A stretch of 64,000 nucleotides of DNA from an uncultured Flavobacteriaceae bacterium (GCA_947500445.1 CANMSB010000016.1:42018-106017); one strand, 5' to 3'; counted from the first letter of the stretch, positions 36,922 to 46,332 are shown. Notes: generated by a model from the letters alone, not told the origin. Numbers and translations: made by a program.

Positions 36922-38920
36922 CTATTGTTATGTGTACGTTTACGGTCGTGCCCTCGTTTTCTTCACTATGGAAATCCAACTCCCCATTTAAATAGGCGAC
37001 CCTGGTTCTTAAATTATGGAGTCCCATACCCGAGTTTCCGGACTCCTGCGTTTTCTTTTGCATCCCAATGCCATTATCTTCAACGGTAATGTCCACCTGA
37101 TTTTTATCGCGCATATATTGTACCAATACTTCACTTGCATTGGCATGTTTGAGGGCGTTGTTGATCAATTCCTGTATCACCCGGTACATGGTTACCTGTT
37201 GGCGAAGGTCAATTCCCTTATCGGTGCCATAAAACTGTAGGGTCACCTTGGTGTCTTTTCGGGTCATACTGCTGCAGTAGTCTTTTAATGCGGCCTGCAA
37301 ACCGTATTTTACCAAGGTCTCCGGCATCATGTTACGGGCTATCGCGCGTAGTTCCGATAGGGAATCGTCCAGATCTTTCATGGCCTTTTGCAGCTGTTTT
37401 TTGGGATAGTCCGCCGGTCGGTCCTTATCGAGTTTTGACAGGTTGAGGCTGATGCCCGATAGCCTTCCGCCCAAACCGTCGTGCAGGTCGATCGCCAATC
37501 GTTTTCTTTCCTTTTCCTGGCCATCGATCATTGCCGAGAATATCTTATTTTGCTGTTCCTGTTTCAATAACGATACCTCGGCCTCCCGTTTGCGCTCTTT
37601 TTTACGTGCCTGTCGTAGTTTACGGTCATAGGCATAAAAGCCTATAAACAGGATCAAGGCCAAAACGCTCGCCAAGGCCCCTAAGAAATAGGCCTGCGAT
37701 TTTTTTTCTTCGTTGATTACCTTAAGGGCCAGTATTTCATTTTCATTTTCAACGGTTCGGTACTTCATGCCGAGCTCCTCTAACTTTTCAAGGGTTTTGG
37801 CCGTCTCCAAACGGTCATAGATTTCGGATGCCTCCTCAGAAGCGGTGTAGGCATCCTTATAATTGCCGAGGTTGGCGTGGTACTCCGACAATTTGTACAA
37901 GCCCTGATATAGGCTCAGGTCGCTGTCCAACTTTTTGGCATTTTCAATATACTTCCGGGTAAAGGAAATGGCCGATTTAAAATCCCCCAAATCCGCATAG
38001 GCCTTTGCATAGCGCTGCATGATCATCCCATAGGGTACCGAACCAAGGTCGTTCTCCACTAGGTGAAGGACGGTATCCAATAAGTTAATGGTTTTTTGGG
38101 GCTGTCCCGTACGTAAAAAATATTGGCTTTCCTGTAAGGAACAACTAAACCGATCAAAGGTATTCGGATATTTTTTTAACAACGTTTTCGCTTCTTTGAG
38201 CGTACTGTGCATGCGATTTAGGGAATCCATACTCTCGTAGACCATAGCAAGTTGTATGACGCTAAAAGTGGTTTCTTTGGGGTCGTTCAACGTCCGGTAG
38301 ATATGGCGGGCCTGTTTCAGGTTGGTGTAGGCGCTCTCTAGGTTTTGTAAGTTGATGTGCTTGACGCCCAGGTTGGCGTAAATGTTCGCTAAAAAAAGGC
38401 GGTCTTCCAGCTTTTTTACCACGGGAATTACCTTGTCGGTCAGTTCCAGTTCCTTGTTATGTTGCCCCAAATAGCCATAAGTAAGCCCAAGATTGTAGGT
38501 GCCGTTGGCCCAAATTTCGGCAAGGGACGAAGAAGCATCGTCCTGAATCGCAAGATCCGCCAAATCGCTACCGCTTTTTAAATAGCGGAGGGCTTCTTTG
38601 GGAGCAATGTACATCAATGCCCTGCCCATAGTGAAGTTGGCCGCTATGATGCCCCTATCGTATGAATTGTTTTCACTGATCTTTAGGGCTTCCATGGCAA
38701 AATCGAAGGTTTTAGCCGAATCGATACCATCGTATTCTTTTGACAGCAGGCAGAGTATTTTTACTTTTTCGGGCATATTGCCTTGGGTTCCCTGCTCTTT
38801 GTCCAAGTTCCTGATCTTTTGTAGGGAACGTTCCAAACTATCTCGAAAGGTCATCGAAGGTGTTTGGCACACTCCCCATAAGGGAAACATGAATACAACT
38901 ATTAAAGAGAGCCATCGCAT
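36911..38920 (-). CDS. TPR-type sensor histidine kinase (NarX/HisKA_3 class), pair 2
   Basis: The 669-residue protein has a signal peptide (MRWLSLIVVFMFPLWGVCQT), periplasmic TPR repeats (about 50-400, e.g. NGTYNLGLTYGYLGQHNKELEL, NIYANLGVKHINLQNLESAYTNL), one membrane helix (about 425-445, FLGALASVLALILFIGFYA), and HisKA_3/HATPase_c with ERKRLAIDLHDGLGGRLSG and INNALKHANASEVLVQYM. It is coupled to the regulator at 36286. A copy of the 28-nt element lies 76 bp upstream, in the gap shared with the divergent beta-barrel gene at 39091. Confidence 0.92.
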   Translation of the reverse strand: MRWLSLIVVFMFPLWGVCQTPSMTFRDSLERSLQKIRNLDKEQGTQGNMPEKVKILCLLSKEYDGIDSAKTFDFAMEALKISENNSYDRGIIAANFTMGRALMYIAPKEALRYLKSGSDLADLAIQDDASSSLAEIWANGTYNLGLTYGYLGQHNKELELTDKVIPVVKKLEDRLFLANIYANLGVKHINLQNLESAYTNLKQARHIYRTLNDPKETTFSVIQLAMVYESMDSLNRMHSTLKEAKTLLKKYPNTFDRFSCSLQESQYFLRTGQPQKTINLLDTVLHLVENDLGSVPYGMIMQRYAKAYADLGDFKSAISFTRKYIENAKKLDSDLSLYQGLYKLSEYHANLGNYKDAYTASEEASEIYDRLETAKTLEKLEELGMKYRTVENENEILALKVINEEKKSQAYFLGALASVLALILFIGFYAYDRKLRQARKKERKREAEVSLLKQEQQNKIFSAMIDGQEKERKRLAIDLHDGLGGRLSGISLNLSKLDKDRPADYPKKQLQKAMKDLDDSLSELRAIARNMMPETLVKYGLQAALKDYCSSMTRKDTKVTLQFYGTDKGIDLRQQVTMYRVIQELINNALKHANASEVLVQYMRDKNQVDITVEDNGIGMQKKTQESGNSGMGLHNLRTRVAYLNGELDFHSEENEGTTVNVHITIDAA

Positions 38921-38995
38921 TTAAACGTGCTGTTTGGGATTAGGTAAAGCCAATATACTAACTCTATAGGTTATGGTAGGTACGGCAAATTCAAT

Positions 38996-39023
38996 ATACC
39001 GGAAAACCAGTAGAAAAAAATAC
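38996..39023. promoter_or_regulatory. 28-nt conserved upstream element, copy C
   Basis: Written on + it is ATAC, then CGGAAAACC, then AGTAGAAAAAAATAC. It lies between divergent genes: 76 bp upstream of the kinase start at 38920 (-) and 68 bp upstream of the beta-barrel gene at 39091 (+), so it could serve either. Confidence 0.65.
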
Positions 39024-39090
39024 AAAAGAGAAGGTATTTCAGAACGTATCCTTTGCAACTACCTTGCTATCATCAAATTAGAACACAATT

Positions 39091-39738
39091 ATGATGAAAA
39101 GAAAAAAACACACTATGGTAAATTCGGTAAGGGCAATGGTATTGACGGCCATGGGCCTTTTAAGTGTAATGGCTTATGGGCAGTTGGGCGCAAAGGCAGG
39201 CTTGGGAATAGCGAGCTGGACCTGGAACGAAAACGATGTTAACGTCAGTCAGGAACTGGTGAATGCCGGTTTTGGCTTTCGTACGGGCATGGGGTATGAA
39301 ATAGTGCTCGGTGATATCGTTTCTTTTGAACCGGCGGTATTGTTTACGCAAAGGGCGTTCAGCTTGGAAGCTACCAATGCAAGCCCCTTTATCAAATACA
39401 AGTTGCTTAGTTTGGAAATACCCTTGAACGTAAAGGTGTATTTCGTGGATTTGGGCGACCAAGCGCAATTATACGCTTTGGGAGGCGGGTATCTGGGCTA
39501 TATTTTTTCCGGAAAGGCGAACGGTCAAAAACTGAATATCGGTACCAAGAGCAATGACTTTTTTAAACCCTTGGACGCCGGTATCAATATCGGTGCAGGC
39601 GTAAAGCTTTTCGATTCCCTTAATGTGGACCTTTCCGGGGGGCTCGGTATCGCAAATTTGACCAACGATCAATCCAACGGTCGGGTATTCCGCCTGAATG
39701 TAATACAGCTTACCGCCACCTATCAATTCGGTGGATAG
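39091..39738 (+). CDS. Outer membrane beta-barrel protein (PorT-like family)
   Basis: The 215-residue product has a signal peptide ending near MAYGQ and then about eight to ten amphipathic strands (GAKAGLGIASWTW, FGFRTGMGYEIVL, FEPAVLFTQRAF, LLSLEIPLNVKVYF, LYALGGGYLGYIF, GINIGAGVKLFD, LNVDLSGGLGIANL) ending in IQLTATYQFGG. This is the PorT / outer-membrane-protein beta-barrel fold common in Bacteroidota; no specific role can be assigned. It is divergent from the pair-2 kinase and shares with it the gap that holds a 28-nt element. Confidence 0.8.
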   Translation: MMKRKKHTMVNSVRAMVLTAMGLLSVMAYGQLGAKAGLGIASWTWNENDVNVSQELVNAGFGFRTGMGYEIVLGDIVSFEPAVLFTQRAFSLEATNASPFIKYKLLSLEIPLNVKVYFVDLGDQAQLYALGGGYLGYIFSGKANGQKLNIGTKSNDFFKPLDAGINIGAGVKLFDSLNVDLSGGLGIANLTNDQSNGRVFRLNVIQLTATYQFGG

Positions 39739-39804
39739 GGCCCAGCCGTGGCCATTTCGGATTTCTTGGTCACGATGTCGAATTTCAAACCTTAAAATAC
39801 AGCT

Positions 39805-41103
39805 ATGAAAACGTCTTTTTCCTCCAAAATTATCGTATTGCTATTGGTTTCGCTAATGGGTGTCCAATGTTCCAAGGATACCGATGGCCCTATAACAGAT
39901 CTTGAAAACCCCGACCAGGTGCCGGATCCGGTTCCCGGGGATACCAGGATCGTATCGGGAAATCCAGCCCTGAATACCTTTTTGATTACCAGTAACGACG
40001 AAAGCATGTATACCGTAGATGCGCAAACGGGTCAAGAGCAGATCATCTACACGTTTCCCGATCTGACCGATATAGAAGGTTTGCCCGAATATGACAACGG
40101 TCGCATAGTGGTCGCCACCGATGACAATGCGGTGAACGCCATCGATCCCAATGGGAATGCCCTGGTCTGGGACACCCCGATATTGGAATATGATTTCAAC
40201 AGTTTGGGGGTTACCGAACCGGTTTGCGTGGATGGGGTCTGTTACGCCGTGGGCGGCACCGGTGTGGTCGTTGCTATGGACGAAGATAGCGGTACCATAA
40301 AATGGTACTACACCGTTAATTTGGAAGGTGAATTGGACGATGTGCTCAGCGAAGCGAGTACGCCCATCGTATATGGGGACAAGGTCTATATTTTCTCGGA
40401 TGAAGGGTTCATTAGCGATTTGCTTCCCTATTTGCATATTCTTGATAAGGAAACGGGAAGCCTTTTGCAAAGGGTGACGCTTCCGTACGAGATTACGGGA
40501 ACTCCGGTTTTGGAAGATGATATCTTGTATTTGCCCGCTAAAAACCTGTATGCCATAGATGTGAATACCCTGGAAATCCTATGGCAGTTCGATGCGGAAG
40601 CCATGGGCACACCATTTTTTGCGAGCGGACGCATCGTATTTCAGGCGAGTCCGCCCAACGATTCCATTTCTTCCCGTTTGTATTGTTTGGACGCCGCGAC
40701 CGGTGGCCTACAATGGCAGATCGATACCGGTGCCGATTTTCTATGGAGTCCGTTGATCATTGAAAATGTTGTTTTTGGCATTTATGACAGGCCCTCGGGA
40801 TTTGTTTTTGATCGTTCCGGAAGGCCTTTTGCCGTCACCCTGTCCGACGGGGAACAATTATGGTATCGCGATAATGTTTCCGTAGATCATAGTCCGGTAT
40901 ATGCCAACGGGCGGCTATTTTTCCATGGGCACGATATCGATGGAAATGGCGATGTGGACGATAACGTGGGCCTGATGGGGATGGATGCGAATACCGGTGC
41001 AGTATTATGGCTGAACAACTCATTTCGATACCAGCGTTCATTACCGCCCTTGGCAATAGCCCAAAACGGTGTTTTTGGCCCTTCTTACTATCGCGGAAAT
41101 TGA
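39805..41103 (+). CDS. Lipoprotein with PQQ-like beta-propeller
   Basis: The 432-residue product has a lipoprotein signal with lipobox GVQC and then repeated propeller blades: MYTVDAQTGQEQIIYTF, VNAIDPNGNALVWDTPIL, VVAMDEDSGTIKWYYTV, LHILDKETGSLLQRVTL, LYAIDVNTLEILWQFDAE, LYCLDAATGGLQWQIDTG and MGMDANTGAVLWLNN. The A-x-x-G-x-x-x-W blade ends are those of PQQ/BamB-like repeats, with at least seven blades visible. Catalytic quinoprotein residues are not apparent, so it is more likely a binding or scaffold protein. It lies 66 bp after the beta-barrel gene and may be cotranscribed. Confidence 0.8.
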   Translation: MKTSFSSKIIVLLLVSLMGVQCSKDTDGPITDLENPDQVPDPVPGDTRIVSGNPALNTFLITSNDESMYTVDAQTGQEQIIYTFPDLTDIEGLPEYDNGRIVVATDDNAVNAIDPNGNALVWDTPILEYDFNSLGVTEPVCVDGVCYAVGGTGVVVAMDEDSGTIKWYYTVNLEGELDDVLSEASTPIVYGDKVYIFSDEGFISDLLPYLHILDKETGSLLQRVTLPYEITGTPVLEDDILYLPAKNLYAIDVNTLEILWQFDAEAMGTPFFASGRIVFQASPPNDSISSRLYCLDAATGGLQWQIDTGADFLWSPLIIENVVFGIYDRPSGFVFDRSGRPFAVTLSDGEQLWYRDNVSVDHSPVYANGRLFFHGHDIDGNGDVDDNVGLMGMDANTGAVLWLNNSFRYQRSLPPLAIAQNGVFGPSYYRGN

Positions 41104-41490
41104 GAAGGTTTCCTTTTACCGATATGGCGCTAATGGTTCTAATGATGCCTCTGTTGAACCTGTTTCAGGCATTGGAAAATCTATTACGGCTTGAAACTGT
41201 TTGAAAACCGAACACTTCGTTTTCGCTATAATGATATTGTATACCCGGTCCCGAAAACCAACTCTTTTAAAAATGTACTAAAAATGATGGAAACATCGTA
41301 AAGATCTTATCGTTCAATGGAGTGGATGTCGAATTGAATACCGTTGACCTCTGGATTCTTTAGGGTGAGGAGAACAAAGAATCATACTCTTTCTGTGGGT
41401 AGTTATTTTTCGGAATGAAATGTTATTTATTGGATTATATCCAATAAAAAGGAAATATTCCATATATTAGCTGTCCTTTTGAGGATGATC
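41104..41490. other. Intergenic region upstream of dinB
   Basis: About 385 bp without a credible gene. Its only strong feature is the 23-bp dyad at 41426-41448 described separately; a second short dyad, GGAA-ATA-TTCC, follows at 41451-41461. Confidence 0.6.
41426..41448. promoter_or_regulatory. Perfect 23-bp inverted repeat upstream of dinB, operator candidate
   Basis: TTTATTGGAT (41426-41435), spacer TAT, then ATCCAATAAA (41439-41448) is a perfect 10-bp inverted repeat. It lies 42 bp before the dinB start, the usual place for a repressor site. The GC-poor arms and absence of a T tract argue against a terminator. The binding protein is unknown. Confidence 0.65.
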
Positions 41491-42705
41491 ATGACCAAAA
41501 CCATCTTACATATCGATTTGGATACATTTTATGTGTCGGTAGAACGGCTTTTGCATAGTGAATTGCAAAAAAAGCCTTTGTTGGTGGGGGGTACGGGCGA
41601 TCGCGGTGTGGTGGCCGCATGCAGTTATGAGACCCGTGGTTTCGGGGTGCATTCGGGAATGCCCATGAAAATGGCCAGGGAACTTTGCCCGGAAGCGGTA
41701 GTCATTCGTGGGAATGCCGGTACCTATAGCAAGCATTCCGATATGGTCACCGAAATTATTAAGGAGCAGGTGCCCCTGTTCGAGAAATCCAGTATCGATG
41801 AGTTTTATGCAGATCTTTCGGGGATGGATCGCTTTTTTGGTGCCTATAAATATGCTACCGAAATGCGGCAGAAGATTATAAAGGAAACGGGTTTGCCCAT
41901 TTCTTTTGGGCTGTCCGTGAACAAAGTAGTTTCCAAGGTGGCCACCAATGAGGCAAAGCCCAACAATCAGTTGAAAATAGATGAAGGGTACGAAAAGCAT
42001 TTTTTGGCCCCCCTTTCCATTAGAAAAATTCCGATGGTAGGCGATAAGACCTACCAAACCCTGCGGCATTTGGGATTACGTCAAATACTGAACATTCAGC
42101 AGATGCCAATAGGGGTAATGCAACGTGTTTTAGGTGCCAATGGTACTGTTATTTGGAAACGTGCCAACGGGGTGGACAATAGTCCCGTGATTCCTTTTTG
42201 TGAACGGAAATCGATTTCCACCGAACGTACTTTTGACCGTGACACCATAGATGTACACCGTTTAAAAGGGGTATTGATCGCAATGACCGAAAACCTGGCC
42301 TATCAACTGCGACGGGGCCAAAAACTAACGGCCTGTATTTCCGTAAAAGTCCGGTATTCCGATTTTAATACCTATTCCAAACAATTGCGTATTCCCTATA
42401 CCAGCGCCGATCATATTTTGATCCCAAAAATTTTGGAACTTTTCAAAAACCTCTACAATCGAAGGTTGTTGGTGCGCTTGGTCGGTATTCGTTTCAGTCA
42501 CTTGGTAAGCGGAAACTATCAGATCGATCTTTTTGATGATACCGAGGAAATCGTAAACCTGTACCATGCCATGGATACCATTCGTGAACGGTATGGCGAT
42601 AAAAGTGTTATCCGTGCTTCCGGACTGGGTGCCAAGACGATAGGGCGTATGCACAATCCCTTTAATGGGAAGCCCCCTGTAGTGCTGGCGCACCGTAAAC
42701 AGTGA
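41491..42705 (+). CDS. dinB: Y-family translesion DNA polymerase IV
   Basis: The likely start is the ATG at 41491 (another at 41485, and a TTG at 41479). The product of 404 residues has the Y-family landmarks: HIDLDTFYVSVERL (first catalytic Asp), SYETRGFGVHSGMPMKMA (fingers), SSIDEFYADLSGMD (second catalytic Asp-Glu), VNKVVSKVATNEAKPN (palm/thumb) and a little-finger domain from about 235. It copies damaged templates at low fidelity. It is followed by a DnaE2-like polymerase gene; such mutagenesis cassettes are usually damage-induced, and the dyad upstream may be its operator. Confidence 0.95.
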   Translation: MTKTILHIDLDTFYVSVERLLHSELQKKPLLVGGTGDRGVVAACSYETRGFGVHSGMPMKMARELCPEAVVIRGNAGTYSKHSDMVTEIIKEQVPLFEKSSIDEFYADLSGMDRFFGAYKYATEMRQKIIKETGLPISFGLSVNKVVSKVATNEAKPNNQLKIDEGYEKHFLAPLSIRKIPMVGDKTYQTLRHLGLRQILNIQQMPIGVMQRVLGANGTVIWKRANGVDNSPVIPFCERKSISTERTFDRDTIDVHRLKGVLIAMTENLAYQLRRGQKLTACISVKVRYSDFNTYSKQLRIPYTSADHILIPKILELFKNLYNRRLLVRLVGIRFSHLVSGNYQIDLFDDTEEIVNLYHAMDTIRERYGDKSVIRASGLGAKTIGRMHNPFNGKPPVVLAHRKQ

Positions 42706-42749
42706 CAAGGACGATTGGCAATAACTTAGTGGAAAGTGGCTAGTTATAA

Positions 42750-43230
42750 GTAATAAGTATGAAGTAGTGTGTGAAGGAATAATTCCAAACTTGAGTTTGG
42801 TTCTTGAACTTGAACTTGAGTTTGTCCTTTGTCCTTGTTCTTTCAGCGCAGCGGTCTTTTTTCAATTAACAATGACCAATTAGTAATTAACAATGTGTGA
42901 TTGGTGAAAAGTGGTTGGTGGGTATTTTTCTAGTTTTGAGTTTGAACTTGAACTTGAATTTGACATTTGAGTTTGAACTTGACACTTGCACTTTTTTAGT
43001 CTTTTGTCCTTGTTCCTTTTTCTTTGAGCGCAGCGGTCTCTTTTTAATTGACAATTAGCAGTGATTCAGTTGAAAGTCGCTAGTAATGAGTAAAAAGTAT
43101 GGGGTAGTTTGAGTTTGAAAAAATTATAGTGAAAAGCAATAAGTAAAAAGTAGTATGTGAAGGAATGACACTGAATTTGAACTTGAGTTTGATTCTTGAA
43201 CTTGAACTTGAACTTGTCTTTTCACTGACC
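42750..43230. repeat. Degenerate repeat block between dinB and dnaE2
   Basis: This roughly 500-bp non-coding block contains imperfect long repeats. AAGTA..AAGTAGT.TGTGAAGGAAT occurs at about 42756-42780 and 43142-43166. GCGCAGCGGTCT occurs at 42846-42857 and 43027-43038. Runs of the hexamers TTGAAC/TTGAGT/TTGAAT occur at about 42790-42822, 42936-42980 and 43173-43216, and TTTGTCCTTGTTC twice. Three degenerate copies of one unit of about 190-390 bp are the best description. Confidence 0.8.
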
Positions 43231-43245
43231 ACTAACACCTAGTCT

Positions 43246-46200
43246 ATCTATCTAAACTGCCACACATATTATAGCCTTCGTTACGGGACCTTTTCAGAGT
43301 TGGAGCTCTTGCAATTGGCGCAAGAACACCACGTGACCAAATTGGTGCTGACCGATATCAATAGCACTTCCGCGGCACTTAACTTTATTCGAAAGGCTCC
43401 TGAATTTAATGTACGGCCCGTGCTCGGCATCGATTTTCGAAATGGGGTCGATCCTTGCTTTTTGGGTATTGCCAAAAACAATGAGGGGTATTTGGAGTTG
43501 AACGCTTTTCTTTCCGAACACCTGCATCACGATAAACTGTTTCCCGCAACGGCTCCAGAATTTAGAAATGCCTATGTGGTGTATCCCTTTGAAAAAATAG
43601 TGGGGGAAGATAGAAGCGTTTTTTCGACCAATGAATTTATAGGTGTCTCTATTGCCGATCTAAGGCGTTTGCCTTTTTCTAAACTACTGCAATTGAAAGA
43701 CCGTTTAGTGGTGCAACAGCCCGTTACGTGTCGGAACAAGCGCGATTTTAATGCCCATAGACTACTGCGGGCCATCGACAATAATACGTTGTTGAGCAAA
43801 TTGGACAAAAGCGAGGAAGCCCATGTGGGCGATACCATGTTCCCGGTCGCGAACTTGGCCGCGGCTTTTTCGGAATATCCTTTTATATTGGAGAATACCG
43901 CTCATTTACTGGATAATTGCTCCATTCATTTCGATTTTTCGGAGGGAAGAAAACCACAAAATTTAGAAACGTATTGCCGTACCCGAAAAGAAGATGAGGC
44001 CTTGTTGGAGAAATTGTGTTGGGAAGGACTTCCCTATCGCTATCCAAGCGGCGGAACCGCTATTACCGAAAGGCTCCAAAAAGAATTGTCGCTTATCAAG
44101 GAAATGGGTTTTGTCTCTTATTTTTTGATCAACTGGGACATTGTTTCCTTTGCCCGCAAACACGGGTTCTTTTATGTGGGAAGGGGAAGCGGGGCAAATA
44201 GTATTGTCGCCTATCTTCTGCGTATTACGGACGTGGATCCTATTGAACTAGATCTTTATTTTGAACGGTTTATGAACCTCTACAGGGCCAATCCGCCCGA
44301 TTTTGATATCGATTTTTCACATCGGGACCGTCCCATTATCACCCAGTATATTTTTGAACGTTTTGAGCATGTGGCCTTATTGGGTACTTATGTAACCTTC
44401 AAATGGCGGGGTATGGTTCGGGAATTGGGAAAGGTTTTTGGTCTTCCCAAAACGGAAATAGATGCTTTGGCCGACGGTCATTTTCAAGCATCCCGTTTGG
44501 ATGGCGTTTCCGCATTGGTGGTAAAATATACCCAGTTATTGGAAGGGATGCCGAACTATTTGAGCATTCATGCCGGTGGGATCTTAATAAGCGAAAAGCC
44601 CTTGCACTGGTTCTCGGCTACGTATATGCCGCCCAAAGGGTTTCCTACAACGCAGTTCGATATGGTTATCGCGGAAGACGTAGGGTTGTACAAATTCGAT
44701 ATTTTAGGACAGCGGGGCTTGGCGAAGATCAGGGAAACCATGGAGATTTTGGAACGCGACCGTCCCGATGATTTTGCACAATTGGATATCCATAATATCA
44801 ATAGGTTCAAACACGATCCCGTGATCAATGAATTGATCAAAAGGGCACAGTGTATGGGGTGTTTTTATGTAGAATCGCCCGCAATGCGCATGCTACTTAA
44901 AAAATTGGCGGTCGACAATTACCTCGGGCTGGTCGCGGCCAGTTCCATTATTCGTCCCGGAGTGGCCAAAAGCGGAATGATGCGGGAGTACATTCTACGG
45001 CATCGGAATGCCGGTAGGGCGGAAGAAAAGGCGCATCCCGTAATGCTCGATATCATGCCCGACACTTATGGCGTAATGGTATATCAGGAAGACGTGATCA
45101 AGGTGGCGCACCACTTTGCCGATCTTACCCTAGGGGAGGCCGATGTGCTGCGGCGTGGGATGAGCGGTAAATTTCGCTCCCGAAAGGAATTTCAAAAAGT
45201 AAGGGAAAAGTTTATCTCCAACTGCCGTAAAAAAGGATATGCCGACACCCTCATTTTTGAGATATGGAACCAAGTGGCCAGTTTTGCCGGGTACGCATTT
45301 GCAAAGGGGCATTCGGCATCCTATGCGGTAGAGAGCTATCAGACCCTTTTTTTAAGGGCGTATTATCCCTTGGAGTATATGGTGGCCGTTCTGAATAACG
45401 GAGGTGGCTTTTACCGTTCCGAATTTTATATTCACGAGGCCAGAATGTTGGGCGCCACGGTTCACCCTCCCTGTATCAATGCCAGCTTTGCCGCCAACCG
45501 TATTTATGGAAAACAGCTTTATCTCGGTTTTGGATATCTGAAAGCGTGCGAAACGCGGGTAGTGGAGCGCATTTTGAACGAACGTACCGAGAAAGGAAGT
45601 TTTAACTCCTTGGAAAATTTTCTCGATCGAGTATCCATATCCATAGAACAGTTGAGCATCCTTATCCGCATCGATGCCTTTCGTTCCGTCGGGGTCAATA
45701 AACATGAACTGCTGTGGAAGGCCCATTTGTTTTTAGGGAAACAAACGCAGGTAGAACACCCGAAACTGTTCGGGGCACGACAACAGGACTTTAAAATTCC
45801 AAAACTGTACACCACCGACCTTGAGACGGCCTTTACACAATTGGAACTATTGGGATTTTGTTTGTGTAGCCCTTTCGAGCTTTTAAAAGATGTGCCAAAA
45901 AATGGTAACGGGAGCAAGGACTTGGAAAGATTTCTGGATAAGTATATCGACATCTATGGCTATTTGGTTACAGTGAAAAACACCAAGACCCATAATGGTA
46001 AAAAAATGCATTTTGCAACACTGGTCGATCAGTATGGCGAAGTGTTCGATACGGTGCTTTTTCCTCCAGTGGCCAAAAAGTATTTTTTTATGGGCAAGGG
46101 CGTGTACCGTTTTTATGGTAAAGTGGTAAGCGAGTTCGGATTTTTAAGTATAGAGGTGTTGAAAATGAGGAAGGAAGACTATGTTACCGACCCGCGTTAT

Positions 46201-46254
46201 GCCGAAATGAAGACAGCAAACAGAGAATTATTTTATCAAAAGCCTAAAACATAA
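43246..46254 (+). CDS. dnaE2: DnaE2-like error-prone DNA polymerase III alpha subunit
   Basis: Family-like coding sequence begins before any ATG: after a TAG at 43240 the frame reads S, then ATC, then YLNCHTYYSLRYGTFSELE, which is the expected PHP-domain start. The first standard start codon (TTG, 43300) would remove this conserved beginning, so I set the start at the ATC at 43246. The 1002-residue product has a PHP domain (1-230), polymerase palm with GRGSGANSIVAYLL and the catalytic PPDFDIDFSHRDR, YQEDVIKVAHHFADLTLGEADVLRRGM in the fingers, a helix-hairpin-helix region and a C-terminal OB fold. The length matches short DnaE2-type enzymes rather than the replicative copy at 54959. It works with DinB in mutagenic repair. 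Confidence 0.88.
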   Translation: MYLNCHTYYSLRYGTFSELELLQLAQEHHVTKLVLTDINSTSAALNFIRKAPEFNVRPVLGIDFRNGVDPCFLGIAKNNEGYLELNAFLSEHLHHDKLFPATAPEFRNAYVVYPFEKIVGEDRSVFSTNEFIGVSIADLRRLPFSKLLQLKDRLVVQQPVTCRNKRDFNAHRLLRAIDNNTLLSKLDKSEEAHVGDTMFPVANLAAAFSEYPFILENTAHLLDNCSIHFDFSEGRKPQNLETYCRTRKEDEALLEKLCWEGLPYRYPSGGTAITERLQKELSLIKEMGFVSYFLINWDIVSFARKHGFFYVGRGSGANSIVAYLLRITDVDPIELDLYFERFMNLYRANPPDFDIDFSHRDRPIITQYIFERFEHVALLGTYVTFKWRGMVRELGKVFGLPKTEIDALADGHFQASRLDGVSALVVKYTQLLEGMPNYLSIHAGGILISEKPLHWFSATYMPPKGFPTTQFDMVIAEDVGLYKFDILGQRGLAKIRETMEILERDRPDDFAQLDIHNINRFKHDPVINELIKRAQCMGCFYVESPAMRMLLKKLAVDNYLGLVAASSIIRPGVAKSGMMREYILRHRNAGRAEEKAHPVMLDIMPDTYGVMVYQEDVIKVAHHFADLTLGEADVLRRGMSGKFRSRKEFQKVREKFISNCRKKGYADTLIFEIWNQVASFAGYAFAKGHSASYAVESYQTLFLRAYYPLEYMVAVLNNGGGFYRSEFYIHEARMLGATVHPPCINASFAANRIYGKQLYLGFGYLKACETRVVERILNERTEKGSFNSLENFLDRVSISIEQLSILIRIDAFRSVGVNKHELLWKAHLFLGKQTQVEHPKLFGARQQDFKIPKLYTTDLETAFTQLELLGFCLCSPFELLKDVPKNGNGSKDLERFLDKYIDIYGYLVTVKNTKTHNGKKMHFATLVDQYGEVFDTVLFPPVAKKYFFMGKGVYRFYGKVVSEFGFLSIEVLKMRKEDYVTDPRYAEMKTANRELFYQKPKT

Positions 46255-46332
46255 GGAATAATACTACATTTTTAAATTACGTTTAACCGCAAATTGTTAT
46301 CTTTAAACAAAGCATCTTAACCACCGCCCTAC

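Noticed and set aside
42750..43230. CRISPR array
   Set aside because: The repeats are degenerate, of uneven length, and do not alternate with unique spacers of constant size; no cas gene is present.
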